Origin: JAHEEL01 sp963836085
GTDB taxonomy: Bacteria > Actinomycetota > Acidimicrobiia > Spongiisociales > UBA5794
DNA length: 64,000 nt
Assembly (NCBI GenBank): GCA_963836085.1
Contig: CAWIHT010000012.1
Location: 1-64,000 of the forward strand
Direction: 5' to 3'
A program made the translations under genes and the position numbers. The notes beneath the pieces were generated by a model that saw only the letters and a program-made list of their open reading frames with translations, was not told the DNA's origin and did not search any database. Positions 50,471 through 59,395 of the stretch are shown in pieces (the first letter of the stretch is position 1; each line of letters begins with the position of its first letter).

Positions 50471-51073
50471 ATGGTCACCGGACGAAGCCGGCTCTTCGTT
50501 GCATCGGGAGCGATGGCGGCTCTCGGTCTCTTGATCAACGCCTGCGGCACCACCTCGGAGTCCTCCACCACGGCGTCCACGATCGCCGACCCCCCGGCAT
50601 CGACGTCACCGTCCACCCAGGCAACAACCACCAGCACTGAGTTGCCAGACGGGGTCACGGTTCACCTTGCCTTCTCGGCAGGTGATGGATCCGACTGCTC
50701 CGAGGTGGTGGCCGTTCCCCGACTCGTTGCGGCGAATGCCGATCCGATGAAGGCTGCATTCGACCTCCTCGTCGCCGGGCCGACGGTCGACGAGGTAGCC
50801 GATGGAGCATCGTCCTTCTTCTCAGAGGCCACGGCCGGATCCGTTCGATCTGCGACGCTCGACGGTGACCTCCTCACCGTCGACTTCGAAGACATCCGCA
50901 ACGACCTGAACAACGCCTCCACGACCTGTGGGAGCGAAGCCCTCCTCGCTCAACTCACCGGCACCGCGTTCCAGTTTGTCGAGGTGGAGCGAGTCACGTA
51001 CACCATCGACGGAAGCTGCGATGCGTTCTTCAACTGGATCCAACGCGGCTGCGAGGTGTTTGGCAGGGAGTAG
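50471..51073 (+). CDS. GerMN-like lipoprotein
   Basis: 200 residues from ATG 50471 (GAGAGGG upstream). The N-terminal signal has a lipobox (LLINAC, Cys near residue 25). A Thr/Ser linker leads to a GerMN-type domain: VTVHLAFSAGDGSDCSEVVAVPR, DPMKAAFDLLVAGPTVDEVADG, VRSATLDGDLLTVDFEDIRNDLNNASTTCGSEALLAQLTGTAFQFVEVERVTYTIDGSC. Such domains occur in sporulation and envelope lipoproteins of actinobacteria. Function unknown. A hairpin follows it at 51112-51136. Confidence 0.8.
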   Translation: MVTGRSRLFVASGAMAALGLLINACGTTSESSTTASTIADPPASTSPSTQATTTSTELPDGVTVHLAFSAGDGSDCSEVVAVPRLVAANADPMKAAFDLLVAGPTVDEVADGASSFFSEATAGSVRSATLDGDLLTVDFEDIRNDLNNASTTCGSEALLAQLTGTAFQFVEVERVTYTIDGSCDAFFNWIQRGCEVFGRE

Positions 51074-51111
51074 GACTCGGATTCGCTCCGAAGTCCCTTC
51101 CCCCCTCCTCG

Positions 51112-51136
51112 ATTCCTTCCCCTGAAAGGGAGGAAT
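51112..51136. terminator. hairpin between GerMN lipoprotein and pterin dehydratase genes
   Basis: ATTCCTTCC paired with GGGAGGAAT (one G-U) and a 7-nt loop, between two converging genes. The sequence belongs to the same CCTCCCCTT...GGGGAGG family as the repeats at 62523-62680. Confidence 0.55.
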
Positions 51137-51427
51137 TCAAGAGGCTTCGGCGAATGTGTCGAACTGCGCGGCCAGGGCCAGGTCTTTGCTGGTGAGGGCG
51201 GCTTGGTCGTGGGTGGTCAGGAGGAGGGTCACCTTGTTCCAACGGATGTCGATGTCTGGGTGGTGGTCCGCCACCTCCGAAGCTACGGCCACCCGCGTGA
51301 CGAATCCCATCGCCTCGTTGAAGTCACGGAAGACAAAGGTACGTGAGATCGACTCGCCGGCTCGGACCCAGTGAGGATGGGCCGCCAAGAACGCTTCTGC
51401 ATCTTCCGGGGTGAGATCGGTGGGCAT
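51137..51427 (-). CDS. 4a-hydroxytetrahydrobiopterin dehydratase (PCD/DCoH)
   Basis: 96 residues. The pterin motif EVADHHPDIDIRWNKVTLLLTTH carries the histidine pair that acts in the dehydratase; FVFRDFNEAMGFVTRVAVAS and ALTSKDLALAAQFD complete the domain. It recycles the pterin cofactor of aromatic amino acid hydroxylases, but none is next to it. ATG 51427 is 6 nt after TAGCGT. Confidence 0.93.
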   Translation of the reverse strand: MPTDLTPEDAEAFLAAHPHWVRAGESISRTFVFRDFNEAMGFVTRVAVASEVADHHPDIDIRWNKVTLLLTTHDQAALTSKDLALAAQFDTFAEAS

Positions 51428-51433
51428 CCAGCA

Positions 51434-51439
51434 ACGCTA
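51434..51439 (-). promoter_or_regulatory. -10 hexamer TAGCGT, leaderless start of pterin dehydratase
   Basis: On the minus strand TAGCGT ends 6 nt before ATG 51427. Confidence 0.45.
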
Positions 51440-51468
51440 CCCGCAAATCACGGCGAGCGAGCAACTCG

Positions 51469-52047
51469 CTACGGAGCTTCGATCTCGCTCATGCCGAGAG
51501 TTGCCAGATGATGGTTGCAGGCAGCGTCGGCGGATTCGAAGTCGGCTGCGCCGACGTCTCCCAAGTCGATCATGCCTGATGAGAGGTCGGGGTCCGGCAT
51601 GTCGACGCCGTTGTCACGCATGCAAGCGGCATATGCCAGGAGCGAGTCCTCCATCTCGGTCGTGTCGACCGGTGCGGCATTCATGACGATTCCCTCGAGG
51701 TACTCATCGCACGAGCCGATGAGCGCTTCGAACTCGGACGGATCCGGCATCGCTTCCGGGTCATCCGAAGATGTCTCGACTTCGATGGTGATCGGGGCGA
51801 GTTGCACATTGCCGTTGGCATCCACCGTCGGATCGTCGACATCGATGCCCTGATCACGCAGGCACTGTGTGAAGGCGAGCATGGCAGCTTCCGAGTCGAC
51901 GAGCGGTTCGGCCTCGATCTCGGCCGGCGCGGTGGTCGACGCCTCGGTCTCGAGGCTCGCAACCGATGGCGGGACGCTGTCGTCCGAACACGCACCCGCC
52001 ACGACGGCGAGCGTCAGGATCAGAACAATGAGGACATTGCGGTTCAT
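51469..52047 (-). CDS. lipoprotein with internally repeated Cys motif
   Basis: 192 residues from ATG 52047. An N-terminal signal and VAGAC lipobox are followed by an acidic linker. The body has two related units: MLAFTQCLRDQGIDVDDP and LLAYAACMRDNGVDMPDP, each a Cys followed by 3-4 residues and G[IV]DxxDP, and a later GSCDEYLEG / AACNHHLATLG pair. It resembles a family of actinobacterial lipoproteins whose role I do not know. A TAGGTT hexamer lies 7 nt upstream of the ATG. Confidence 0.7.
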   Translation of the reverse strand: MNRNVLIVLILTLAVVAGACSDDSVPPSVASLETEASTTAPAEIEAEPLVDSEAAMLAFTQCLRDQGIDVDDPTVDANGNVQLAPITIEVETSSDDPEAMPDPSEFEALIGSCDEYLEGIVMNAAPVDTTEMEDSLLAYAACMRDNGVDMPDPDLSSGMIDLGDVGAADFESADAACNHHLATLGMSEIEAP

Positions 52048-52054
52048 GGAGCGG

Positions 52055-52060
52055 AACCTA
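52055..52060 (-). promoter_or_regulatory. -10 hexamer TAGGTT upstream of lipoprotein gene
   Basis: On the minus strand it ends 7 nt before ATG 52047; consistent with a leaderless or near-leaderless transcript. Confidence 0.4.
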
Positions 52061-52144
52061 CCGGTCGTTTCCAGAAACAGGACGCTGCCCTGGTCCGTCC
52101 GAGCAGCGGACGCAGCAGCGGCGATCCCGCCAACGGCAACTCCC

Positions 52145-54880
52145 CTACAGCAGACGCCCCGGGACGTCCTTCCGGCTCGGGAGCATGGCACCCTCGACCT
52201 TCCTGACCCGGATCCGGGAGTCGACGACGATTGCGCCTTCGCCTGGTGCGAGAACCTTGACCGGGTTCAGGTCCATCTCGGCGATCTCCGGGATGTGGTC
52301 GATCAGCACCGAGAGCCGCATCAGCAACTCCCTGAGCGCCGGAATGTCGCCGGGCTCTGAACCGCGGTAGCCCTCGAGCAGCCTGGCGGTCTTCACATCC
52401 GCGATCATCGAGTCGACGTCGAGATCGGTGAGCGGATTGATCCGGAAGGCCACGTCCTTCATCAGTTCCACGTAGACGCCGCCGAGGCCGAACACGACCA
52501 GGGGTCCGAAGAGCGGATCTTCGACCATGCCGACGAGCACCTCGCGCCCACCGCCCACGAAGTCCTGGACAAGGACACCCTCGGAGTCGTCGCTCACGCT
52601 CATCACGCTGCGATAGGCCTCACGGACTTTTTCGTCACCCGAGAGGTCGAGCGCAACGCCACCGACATCGCTCTTGTGAAGCACCGACGGGGCGATGACC
52701 TTCATGGCAACCGGACCGCCGAAGTCAGCTGCGATCGCTGCCGCTTCGTCCTCTGTGGCGGCGACCGCCATGCGAGCGCTCCTGATCCCGTAGGCCGAGA
52801 GGATGTCTCCGATCTCCTCCGGCTCGAGCCATCCGCCGTCGGAGCCCATACGGGAGACGGCACGACGGATGATCTGCTCGGCGGTGGGCCGGTCGATATC
52901 GTCGAACTTGGGGTACTCACCGGGAGGCGTGTCACGCCACTCGGTGTACTGATAGGCCGCACCAAGAGCACGGGCTGCCGATTCGGGGTAGGCGTAGAGC
53001 GGGATCCGCAGATCATCGGTGGCGAGAGGATCAGTCGACGCCGGATCTGCGGCCATGAATACGGCAACCACCGGGATTGAACCGTCGCCGTCAGCTACCG
53101 CAGCGTGAACAGCTCTCGCGACATCCTCGCACGTGTCGGGCCCGGTAGGGATCTGGATCACCATCAGGGCGTCGACTTCCTTGTATTCGAGGATCGTCTC
53201 GATCGTCTGCGCGTAGTTCCCCGGCTGCGCGGCTGCGATCATGTCCACCGGATTCTGAACAGCCGCTTCGGCCGGCAGGTGCTCACGGAGGGCCGCCTGA
53301 AGCTCAGCCGAGAACTCCGGGAGTTCGAGGCCGTTCGCCTCGAGGGCATCGGCCGCGAGGATCGCGGGACCGCCGGCGTTCGTCATCACCGCAACCTTCG
53401 GTCCAGTGGGCAGCGGCTGATTGGCAAGCAGCGAGGTGACATTGAAGAGTTCGACCATCGTGTCGGTTCGGATCGTCCCCGACTGCTCGAAGAGGGCGTC
53501 GACCGCGACATCGAGGCTGGCCATCGAACCGGTGTGGCTGCTCGCAGCCCGGGCGCCGGAACGCGAACGGCCCGACTTCACGACGACGATCGGCTTGTCG
53601 CGTCCGACGCGGCGGGCAATGCGACCGAAGCGACGCGGATTTCCGAACGACTCCGTGTACATGACGATCACGTCGGTCATCGGATCGTCTTCCCAGTACA
53701 GCATCAGGTCGTTGTTGCTGATGTCGGCCTGGTTGCCCAGGGAGACGAAAGACGACAGACCGATCTTCAACTGCGTGGCCTGCTTCAAGATGGCGAGGCC
53801 AAGCGCACCGCTCTGGCTCGCCATGGCGACGTTCCCCGGAGGCGGGAACGTGGGGCCGAACTGTCCATCAAGCCTCACAGCGTCGTCCGTGTTGAGGATG
53901 CCCATGCAGTTCGGACCGATGAGACGCATGCCGTAACGGCGTGCCGTCTGGACAAGTACGCGCTCAGCGCTGTCCCCAGTGTCGCTCACCTCGCCAAACC
54001 CGGCGGTGATGATGACGACGCCGCGGACGCCCTTGCGCCCGCACTCCTCAACGGCGTTGAGGACGAGCGGTGCCGGCACGGTGATGATTGCCAGGTCGAC
54101 AGAGTCTTCGATGTCGAGCACCGACGGGTAAGCCTTGACGGCGTGCACGAACGCTGCGTTTGGATTGACCGGGAACACCGGACCGGTGAACCCACCGGCC
54201 AGGAGGTTTCCGAAGAGGCGCCCACCGATGGAACGGTCGTTGCGGCTGGCTCCGATCACGGCGATGGACTTCGGACCGAGAATCGGCATGAGGGAGGCCG
54301 TGACCGAACGCTTCTCGTGCTCCCACTCGGCCTCGCGGGCCTCGAGGGAGTACTCAATCGGGTATTCGACGCGGTATACGCCTTCGCCCAACTGGCGGAC
54401 GAGCTTGTAGCCGGAGTTGCGGAAGATGCGCATCATGCCGCGGTTCTCGTCGAGGACGAACGCCTCGAACTCGGTGATGCCTTGCAGCCGTGCGTAGACC
54501 GTGAGGTGCTGGAGCAGCAGCGAGCCAATGCCCCGGCCCTGGAAGTCGTCCTGCACGAGGAACGCGACCTCAGCAACCCGGTTCTCGTCGTCGCTCTTGT
54601 CGAGGAGAACGTCGTAGCGGCCGACGGCGACCATCTCATCATCGCGGATCGCCACAAAGGCCATCCGATCGACGTAGTCGACATTGGTGAAGTGCCGCAA
54701 TTCGTCCGGCGTCAGATCGGTCTTGACCTGGAAGAACCGGCGGTAGACGCTCTCCGGGCCCACCCTCTGGAAGAAAGCATGCTCAAGAGGGGCGTCCTCC
54801 GGCTTGATGGGACGAAGGTGGATCGCTCGCCCGTCACGAAGAAGGACGTCGAACTCGAACTCACTGGGGTATTCAGCCAC
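52145..54880 (-). CDS. GNAT acetyltransferase fused to ADP-forming acyl-CoA synthetase
   Basis: 911 residues from GTG 54880 (GGGAG 5 nt upstream; ATG 54922 would add 14 residues). Residues 1-190 are a GNAT domain: IHLRPIKPEDAPLEHAFFQRV, VAEVAFLVQDDFQGRGIGSLLLQHL (acetyl-CoA loop QGRGIG) and EAFVLDENRGMMRIFRNSGY. The rest is the NDP-forming acyl-CoA synthetase: CoA binding (KSIAVIGASRNDRSIGGRLFGNLLAGGFTGPVFPVNPNA), ligase (GPNCMGILNT, MASQSGALGLAILKQA, KSGRSRSGARAASSHTGS), ATP-grasp (KSDVGGVALDLSG, VGGGREVLVGMVEDPLFG). Proteins of this type include Pat, which acetylates and inactivates Acs. The reverse order (GNAT at the N-terminus) is one of the known arrangements. Acs is at 33250, so a regulatory link is inferred. 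Confidence 0.9.
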   Translation of the reverse strand: MAEYPSEFEFDVLLRDGRAIHLRPIKPEDAPLEHAFFQRVGPESVYRRFFQVKTDLTPDELRHFTNVDYVDRMAFVAIRDDEMVAVGRYDVLLDKSDDENRVAEVAFLVQDDFQGRGIGSLLLQHLTVYARLQGITEFEAFVLDENRGMMRIFRNSGYKLVRQLGEGVYRVEYPIEYSLEAREAEWEHEKRSVTASLMPILGPKSIAVIGASRNDRSIGGRLFGNLLAGGFTGPVFPVNPNAAFVHAVKAYPSVLDIEDSVDLAIITVPAPLVLNAVEECGRKGVRGVVIITAGFGEVSDTGDSAERVLVQTARRYGMRLIGPNCMGILNTDDAVRLDGQFGPTFPPPGNVAMASQSGALGLAILKQATQLKIGLSSFVSLGNQADISNNDLMLYWEDDPMTDVIVMYTESFGNPRRFGRIARRVGRDKPIVVVKSGRSRSGARAASSHTGSMASLDVAVDALFEQSGTIRTDTMVELFNVTSLLANQPLPTGPKVAVMTNAGGPAILAADALEANGLELPEFSAELQAALREHLPAEAAVQNPVDMIAAAQPGNYAQTIETILEYKEVDALMVIQIPTGPDTCEDVARAVHAAVADGDGSIPVVAVFMAADPASTDPLATDDLRIPLYAYPESAARALGAAYQYTEWRDTPPGEYPKFDDIDRPTAEQIIRRAVSRMGSDGGWLEPEEIGDILSAYGIRSARMAVAATEDEAAAIAADFGGPVAMKVIAPSVLHKSDVGGVALDLSGDEKVREAYRSVMSVSDDSEGVLVQDFVGGGREVLVGMVEDPLFGPLVVFGLGGVYVELMKDVAFRINPLTDLDVDSMIADVKTARLLEGYRGSEPGDIPALRELLMRLSVLIDHIPEIAEMDLNPVKVLAPGEGAIVVDSRIRVRKVEGAMLPSRKDVPGRLL

Positions 54881-54943
54881 TGGGTCTCCCGGAAAAATCG
54901 CTGTCCCACAGGGTACCGGCATTGGAGACCCGAGCGTTCGGCC

Positions 54944-55942
54944 TCAAACCCCAGAACTCGTCCCCATCGGCTTCCTGAACGCCATCGTGCGCTTCTCGGG
55001 TGCGAAACCGAGCCGCTCATAGATCTGGTTTGCTCCAGTCGGGTTCTCGGAGTCCACGCCGAGACAGGCGTACTCCATTCCGTCATCGCGGAATCCGACC
55101 AACGCCATGGTGATAAGCGCCGATGCGATCCCTTTGCCGCGGTGACTTCGCAGCGTCCCGACACCCTCGATCCACGACTCGGTACGACCACGGTCCGCGA
55201 AGTCGTGCGGGTACTTCGCCGACTTGACGTAGGCCACCGGCATCGATCCTTCGTACGCGACCCATGACGTGGCCGCTTCGAAGAACTCGCCGGCGTTGTA
55301 TGACCTCCATGTGTCGGCTTCGATCGGCTGCGAGCCCCAGTGGTCCGCGAACGCAGCATTGTGAACGGCCAAGGCGTCGGCCTCGGCATGCACTGACCAT
55401 GGTCGAGCAACCAGGCCCTCTGGGAGGGGGCGATCCTCGATTGGCAAGGAGAGATCGCGGATGTTCTCGGTGAAGTACCGGACGACCTCGTAGTCGTGGC
55501 GTTCCATGAGGGCGATCGTGTCGGTCATCCAGTCGTAGACCTCATATCGGTACATCGCCGTGGGGATCCCGTCGTCGAACAGCGCGAGTCGACGACCGCC
55601 CGCATGCTCAACCCACGAAAGGAGGCCGTCCTCGACCGGGCCCCGACACTCGGGATCGACCTCGATCCAGATGAAGCCTCGATGCTCCGTCACGCCACTG
55701 TCGGGGACCTGTGCCCATCCCAATGCCAGCAATCGTCCGTCGGGGGTGAATGCCCCGACCGAACAGGTCGGAGCATCATCGCCGAACCGATCGAACTCTT
55801 CGCGCATCTCGACCGCGGTGATTCGATACCCACCATCCTCGGCGAAACAGGCTTGCTGGAGGGCTGACATTGCCTCGGCATCGTCGGCCGAGAGCGGACG
55901 CCACACGGCGTTGGCGATTCCGGGGAGTTCACTGTCGGGCAT
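54944..55942 (-). CDS. tandem GNAT-domain N-acetyltransferase
   Basis: 332 residues with two GNAT-like halves. The N-terminal one is at about 12-160 (WRPLSADDAEAMSALQQACF, LALGWAQVP). The C-terminal one is at about 170-325 (VARPWSVHAEADALAVHNAAFADHWGSQP, WIEGVGTLRSHRGKGIASALITMALVGF, CLGVDSENPTGANQIYERLGF). Only the second half keeps the acetyl-CoA loop (RGKGIAS), so the first is probably degenerate. MshD has this double layout, but equivalence is not shown. The start follows TACGAT at 6 nt. It is divergent from the amylase gene. Confidence 0.85.
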   Translation of the reverse strand: MPDSELPGIANAVWRPLSADDAEAMSALQQACFAEDGGYRITAVEMREEFDRFGDDAPTCSVGAFTPDGRLLALGWAQVPDSGVTEHRGFIWIEVDPECRGPVEDGLLSWVEHAGGRRLALFDDGIPTAMYRYEVYDWMTDTIALMERHDYEVVRYFTENIRDLSLPIEDRPLPEGLVARPWSVHAEADALAVHNAAFADHWGSQPIEADTWRSYNAGEFFEAATSWVAYEGSMPVAYVKSAKYPHDFADRGRTESWIEGVGTLRSHRGKGIASALITMALVGFRDDGMEYACLGVDSENPTGANQIYERLGFAPEKRTMAFRKPMGTSSGV

Positions 55943-55948
55943 CGCAAT

Positions 55949-55954
55949 ATCGTA
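55949..55954 (-). promoter_or_regulatory. -10 hexamer TACGAT, leaderless start of tandem GNAT gene
   Basis: On the minus strand TACGAT ends 6 nt before ATG 55942. Confidence 0.5.
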
Positions 55955-56018
55955 GGCGCCTGGCGTGAGGCAATCCGGGGCAGGCCCCCAGATTGAAGAG
56001 CCCTGGCAGAATGGAGCG

Positions 56019-57887
56019 ATGCCGTACTTCGCCGATCAACTGTTCCACGGCGTCCCGGGAGATCTCAACCCATGGGATGTGCGTTTCGACCCGGCGGATG
56101 CTGCCCATCTGTCGGTCGAATCCGACGGCCGAATCCGGTTCCGTATCGTGACCGAGCCTTCGTTCGCCAACGCTGCCGTGGTTGCCGATGATGGCGTCGG
56201 CCACGCCATGAACCTCGTGTTCGATGAGCGAACGATCCAGGTGTGGGAGACGACGCTGGAGGTCGACGACGGGACGCAGTACACGTTCGCACTCGAGACA
56301 ACCGACGGGCGCCCGGTCTATCGCGTGCCTGCCGGCATCGGCAACGCCGTGGAACGCCTCGATCGATGGACAATCGACCGCGCCACCATCCGGAACGTCG
56401 TCGTTCCATCGTGGTCTCGCGGCATGGTCATGTATCAGATCTTCCCCGAGCGGTTCGAGAACGGTGACCCGTCACTCAACCCGGACCCCGTTGCGTCGTG
56501 GGGATCCGAGCCCGACTGGCTCGACTTCCAGGGCGGGGATCTCGCCGGCATCTCCAACCGGGTCGATCACCTCGTAGCGCTTGGTGTCGACTGTGTCTAT
56601 TTGAATCCGATCTTCGAGTCTCCGTCCACGCACCGCTACGACGCCATCGACTACTACTCCGTTGACCCTGCGCTCGGGGGCAATGAAGCACTTCGATCCC
56701 TCATCGACACGCTCCACTCTCGTGGTATCCGGGTCATCGTGGACGCCTCGTTCAACCACTGCCATCCGAAGTTCTTCGCGTTCGCGGATCTCATAGAGAA
56801 TGGGCCGGGTTCCGAGTACGCCGACTGGTTCAATGTCGCGAACTGGCCGCCGAGCGTCGTCGTCCGACCCGACCAGTTCGCCGCCGAAGCGTTCCGGTCC
56901 CCTGATCAATACCTCGCGTATCTCCAGCGGTTCGCTCCGAAGTCCGGGATCCCCGTCCAGATCGCATCCGATGACGGCCCGGCCGTGGACGTCAGCTATG
57001 AGGCCTGGTACGGGGTGCCGTCGTTGCCTCGCATCAATCTGGCAAATCCGGAGGCACGCTCCTACTTCCTTGACGTTGCCCGCCACTGGGTCCGGGAGTA
57101 CAACATCGATGGGTGGCGCATGGACGTGGCCCGCTACGTCGACTTCGACTTCTGGCCTGAGTTCCGAGCAGCGGTCAAGGCCGAGAACCCTGACGCCTAC
57201 CTCATCGCCGAGATCATGGGCGACGCCTCCGACTGGCTCCAGGGGAACGCTTTCGACGCGACGATGAACTACACGTTCCGTCAACTCGCCCTCGACTTCT
57301 TCGCGACGCAGACACGCAGCGGGTTCGAGCTCGCCGATAGGATTGCCCGGATGTCCGCGGCGTACGCCCCGGACGCGCTCGCCGCTTCGCAGAACCTCCT
57401 TGGCAGCCATGACACCGCCCGGTTCCTCCATGAGGCAGGCGACCGTCCGGAGCGACTCCACCTCGCCACCGTCCTGCAGATGACACTTCCCGGGTCCCCC
57501 GGTCTCTACTACGGCGACGAAGTCGGCATGACCGGCGGTGAAGAGCCTGCTTCTCGAGGCGCCTTCCCCTGGCATCAGCCGGAGACATGGGACACCACTC
57601 AACTCGATCTTGTTCGATCGCTGGCTGCACTGCGTCGTTCGCATCCGGTCCTGCGGTCGGGTCGCCTCGAGATCGCCTCCCGGAGCGACGACGCCCTCGC
57701 CTACATCCGGTCGGACGATTCGGATCGCCTCCTGGTCGCCATCAGTCGCTCGGAGCAATCGGTCGACATGACCCTTCCGGTGCAGTCGGTGAATCCCGAA
57801 GTGCTGTGGGGCGGAAGCCAGGCAGCGTCGGTGAATAGCGCGACCGTCATCACCGGCCTACTCGGAGCGGTGATCGTCAGGCTTTGA
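56019..57887 (+). CDS. GH13 alpha-glucan hydrolase (neopullulanase/cyclomaltodextrinase type)
   Basis: 622 residues. An N-terminal beta domain (about 1-125) precedes the barrel, as in GH13_20 enzymes. Catalytic regions: VDASFNHCHP (I; the Asn-His), GWRMDVARYVD (II, nucleophile Asp), AEIMGDASDW (III, acid Glu) and LLGSHDTARF (IV, Asp). YQIFPERFENGDP and LNPIFESPSTHRYDAIDYYSVDPALGG are typical openers. The likely substrates are cyclodextrins, pullulan or maltodextrins, acting in the cytoplasm since no signal peptide is present. ATG 56019 has GGAG 3 nt upstream. Confidence 0.92.
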   Translation: MPYFADQLFHGVPGDLNPWDVRFDPADAAHLSVESDGRIRFRIVTEPSFANAAVVADDGVGHAMNLVFDERTIQVWETTLEVDDGTQYTFALETTDGRPVYRVPAGIGNAVERLDRWTIDRATIRNVVVPSWSRGMVMYQIFPERFENGDPSLNPDPVASWGSEPDWLDFQGGDLAGISNRVDHLVALGVDCVYLNPIFESPSTHRYDAIDYYSVDPALGGNEALRSLIDTLHSRGIRVIVDASFNHCHPKFFAFADLIENGPGSEYADWFNVANWPPSVVVRPDQFAAEAFRSPDQYLAYLQRFAPKSGIPVQIASDDGPAVDVSYEAWYGVPSLPRINLANPEARSYFLDVARHWVREYNIDGWRMDVARYVDFDFWPEFRAAVKAENPDAYLIAEIMGDASDWLQGNAFDATMNYTFRQLALDFFATQTRSGFELADRIARMSAAYAPDALAASQNLLGSHDTARFLHEAGDRPERLHLATVLQMTLPGSPGLYYGDEVGMTGGEEPASRGAFPWHQPETWDTTQLDLVRSLAALRRSHPVLRSGRLEIASRSDDALAYIRSDDSDRLLVAISRSEQSVDMTLPVQSVNPEVLWGGSQAASVNSATVITGLLGAVIVRL

Positions 57888-58128
57888 CGTCGGGGTCGGC
57901 CCGGTTCGCCCTCACTCGCATGATGAACGGGGCAGCAGCCAGCAGCAGGAAGATGGTGATACCGGCCACCTCGACGACACGCTGATGAACGGTCGACTGG
58001 CCATCGATTCCCACGAGCGAGGCGATCGATCCGACAAGCAGGGCGAGGATCAGAGCGATGGCGATCGCGGCAAACAGCCAGGCGACATAGCCAAGGAGGA
58101 GCTTCCAGCCGGCAGCGTCGGGCTTCAC
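57877..58128 (-). CDS. small membrane protein, 83 aa
   Basis: Two hydrophobic helices (about 8-38 and 47-72) with a loop LVGIDGQSTVHQRVVE between, and a basic-acidic tail. No family recognised. The GTG at 58128 overlaps the stop of the DUF4870 gene (GTGA), so it is coupled to it and may form a complex with it. Its 3' end overlaps the amylase gene by 11 nt on the other strand. Confidence 0.6.
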   Translation of the reverse strand: MKPDAAGWKLLLGYVAWLFAAIAIALILALLVGSIASLVGIDGQSTVHQRVVEVAGITIFLLLAAAPFIMRVRANRADPDVKA

Positions 58129-58484
58129 GGACCGCTGATGAACCGGATGCTCAACGGATACCGATAGAACTCCCCGCCCGCCGCTTTGACGCCGGCAACG
58201 ATGATCACCACGAAGGCGAAGACGCCAACGACTGCGATCATCACGATGCCGATGAGGATCAGGATCGCCAGGACCGACACGAGCATGTAGATCATCAGCG
58301 AGAACTGGAAATTCAGTGACTCCCTGGCGTGATACTCCACGAACGCATCTTCGTCACGTTTGATGAGCCAGATCACAAGCGGAGCAATGAAGCCGACGAG
58401 GAACGTGCCCAAGTGGGCCGCTGCCGCCCAGCCACGCGAGTCGGAGGGGACGGGATCGGGTACCGGGGGATAGTCGTTGGTCAT
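58125..58484 (-). CDS. DUF4870 (Tic20-like) membrane protein
   Basis: 119 residues from ATG 58484 with AAAGGAC upstream. After a Pro-rich N-terminus, RGWAAAAHLGTFLVGFIAPLVIWLIKRDEDAFVEYHARESLNFQFSLMIYMLVSVLAILILIG is the DUF4870 signature (membrane helix, then FVEYHAxESLNFQ), followed by a last helix and FYRYPLSIRFI. The biological role is unknown. A TATCCT hexamer about 24 nt upstream may be the -10. Confidence 0.88.
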   Translation of the reverse strand: MTNDYPPVPDPVPSDSRGWAAAAHLGTFLVGFIAPLVIWLIKRDEDAFVEYHARESLNFQFSLMIYMLVSVLAILILIGIVMIAVVGVFAFVVIIVAGVKAAGGEFYRYPLSIRFISGP

Positions 58485-58536
58485 CGCTGTCCTTTCGAGC
58501 GCGGCCACAGGATACCGACCCTGCGCATCCGCCCGG

Positions 58537-59286
58537 CTAGTTCGAGAACGTGAGCGCCTGGCGACTCGCCCAGCGGGTCGCCACGCGGGTGTATGCGGCG
58601 CGAGAGGCTTCTCCGTCGCCACGTTCGAGCGCTTCGAGACTCTCGCGTATATCGAGGGCCGACTCGTCGAACGTCAGCGCGCCGTCAGGGAAGTGCGATG
58701 CCACGGTGCCGTAGTCGAGTTCGACCATCGATCCGGTGTCGTACTCGGCAAGCCATCGCTCGAGGTCGCGCACCTGGTCCACAACCGGATCCGAGAATCC
58801 GGCGCCGTCGAGGACGCGAACCGCCCAGTCGATCCGATCGACGGCTTCACCGAGCCCGGTCCGGTACCGGATACCGAGCCCTTCGGGCCGATCGAACAGC
58901 TCTCGCTCGGTGGGATTGAATGCGCCGAACCATCGCAGTGGAACATGCCACGGTGAGGTGAGGATGTAGCTCCTACGATCCTGTGCACGGAGGCTGGCGA
59001 GTTCGCTCTTGAACGACTCCCGCTCGTCCTCGTCGAGCAACGGTATCCGCGGGTAGGTCGCAGAGAAGGCGAGCGCACCTTCGATCATCCTCAGCCTCGC
59101 ATTGCGGGGACACACATACGACAACCCATTCCAGTCCGCCGTGAATGCGTCCTCGCGAATCGGCTCATTCCAGATGAATCGCCCGTCGGATTGGATCGGA
59201 GTGTCGAGCATGGCCACGTCGGCTTGCCGCCCCGTGGCGGTGCCGTCGTCCTCGATGTAGACCCGGAGATAGGCGGTGCTGATCAT
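58537..59286 (-). CDS. conserved hypothetical protein, 249 aa
   Basis: No family recognised. It is soluble, acidic and Trp/Tyr-containing; ISTAYLRVYIEDDGTATGRQADVAMLDTPIQSDGRFIWNEP and YVCPRNARLRMIEGALAFSATYP look like a mixed beta/alpha fold. The C-terminal half is helical (RWLAEYDTG, REALEAL-type heptads). The ATG at 59286 is 6 nt after TACCAT. It is divergent from the Leu-dehydrogenase gene with 109 nt between. Confidence 0.6.
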   Translation of the reverse strand: MISTAYLRVYIEDDGTATGRQADVAMLDTPIQSDGRFIWNEPIREDAFTADWNGLSYVCPRNARLRMIEGALAFSATYPRIPLLDEDERESFKSELASLRAQDRRSYILTSPWHVPLRWFGAFNPTERELFDRPEGLGIRYRTGLGEAVDRIDWAVRVLDGAGFSDPVVDQVRDLERWLAEYDTGSMVELDYGTVASHFPDGALTFDESALDIRESLEALERGDGEASRAAYTRVATRWASRQALTFSN

Positions 59287-59292
59287 CGGGCG

Positions 59293-59298
59293 ATGGTA
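59293..59298 (-). promoter_or_regulatory. -10 hexamer TACCAT upstream of hypothetical gene
   Basis: On the minus strand TACCAT ends 6 nt before ATG 59286; no Shine-Dalgarno. Confidence 0.45.
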
Positions 59299-59395
59299 CC
59301 GGGAGAGGTCCGGGTACGGACCCGGAACCGCCCAACTAGAATCCCTTGTGCACCTCGGGCAGCGGCATCTCCCGTTTGCATCGAAAGGAGCCCCG

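Noticed and set aside
53105..55267. 720-codon plus-strand frame
   Set aside because: Antisense to the GNAT/acyl-CoA synthetase fusion, with no recognisable domain.
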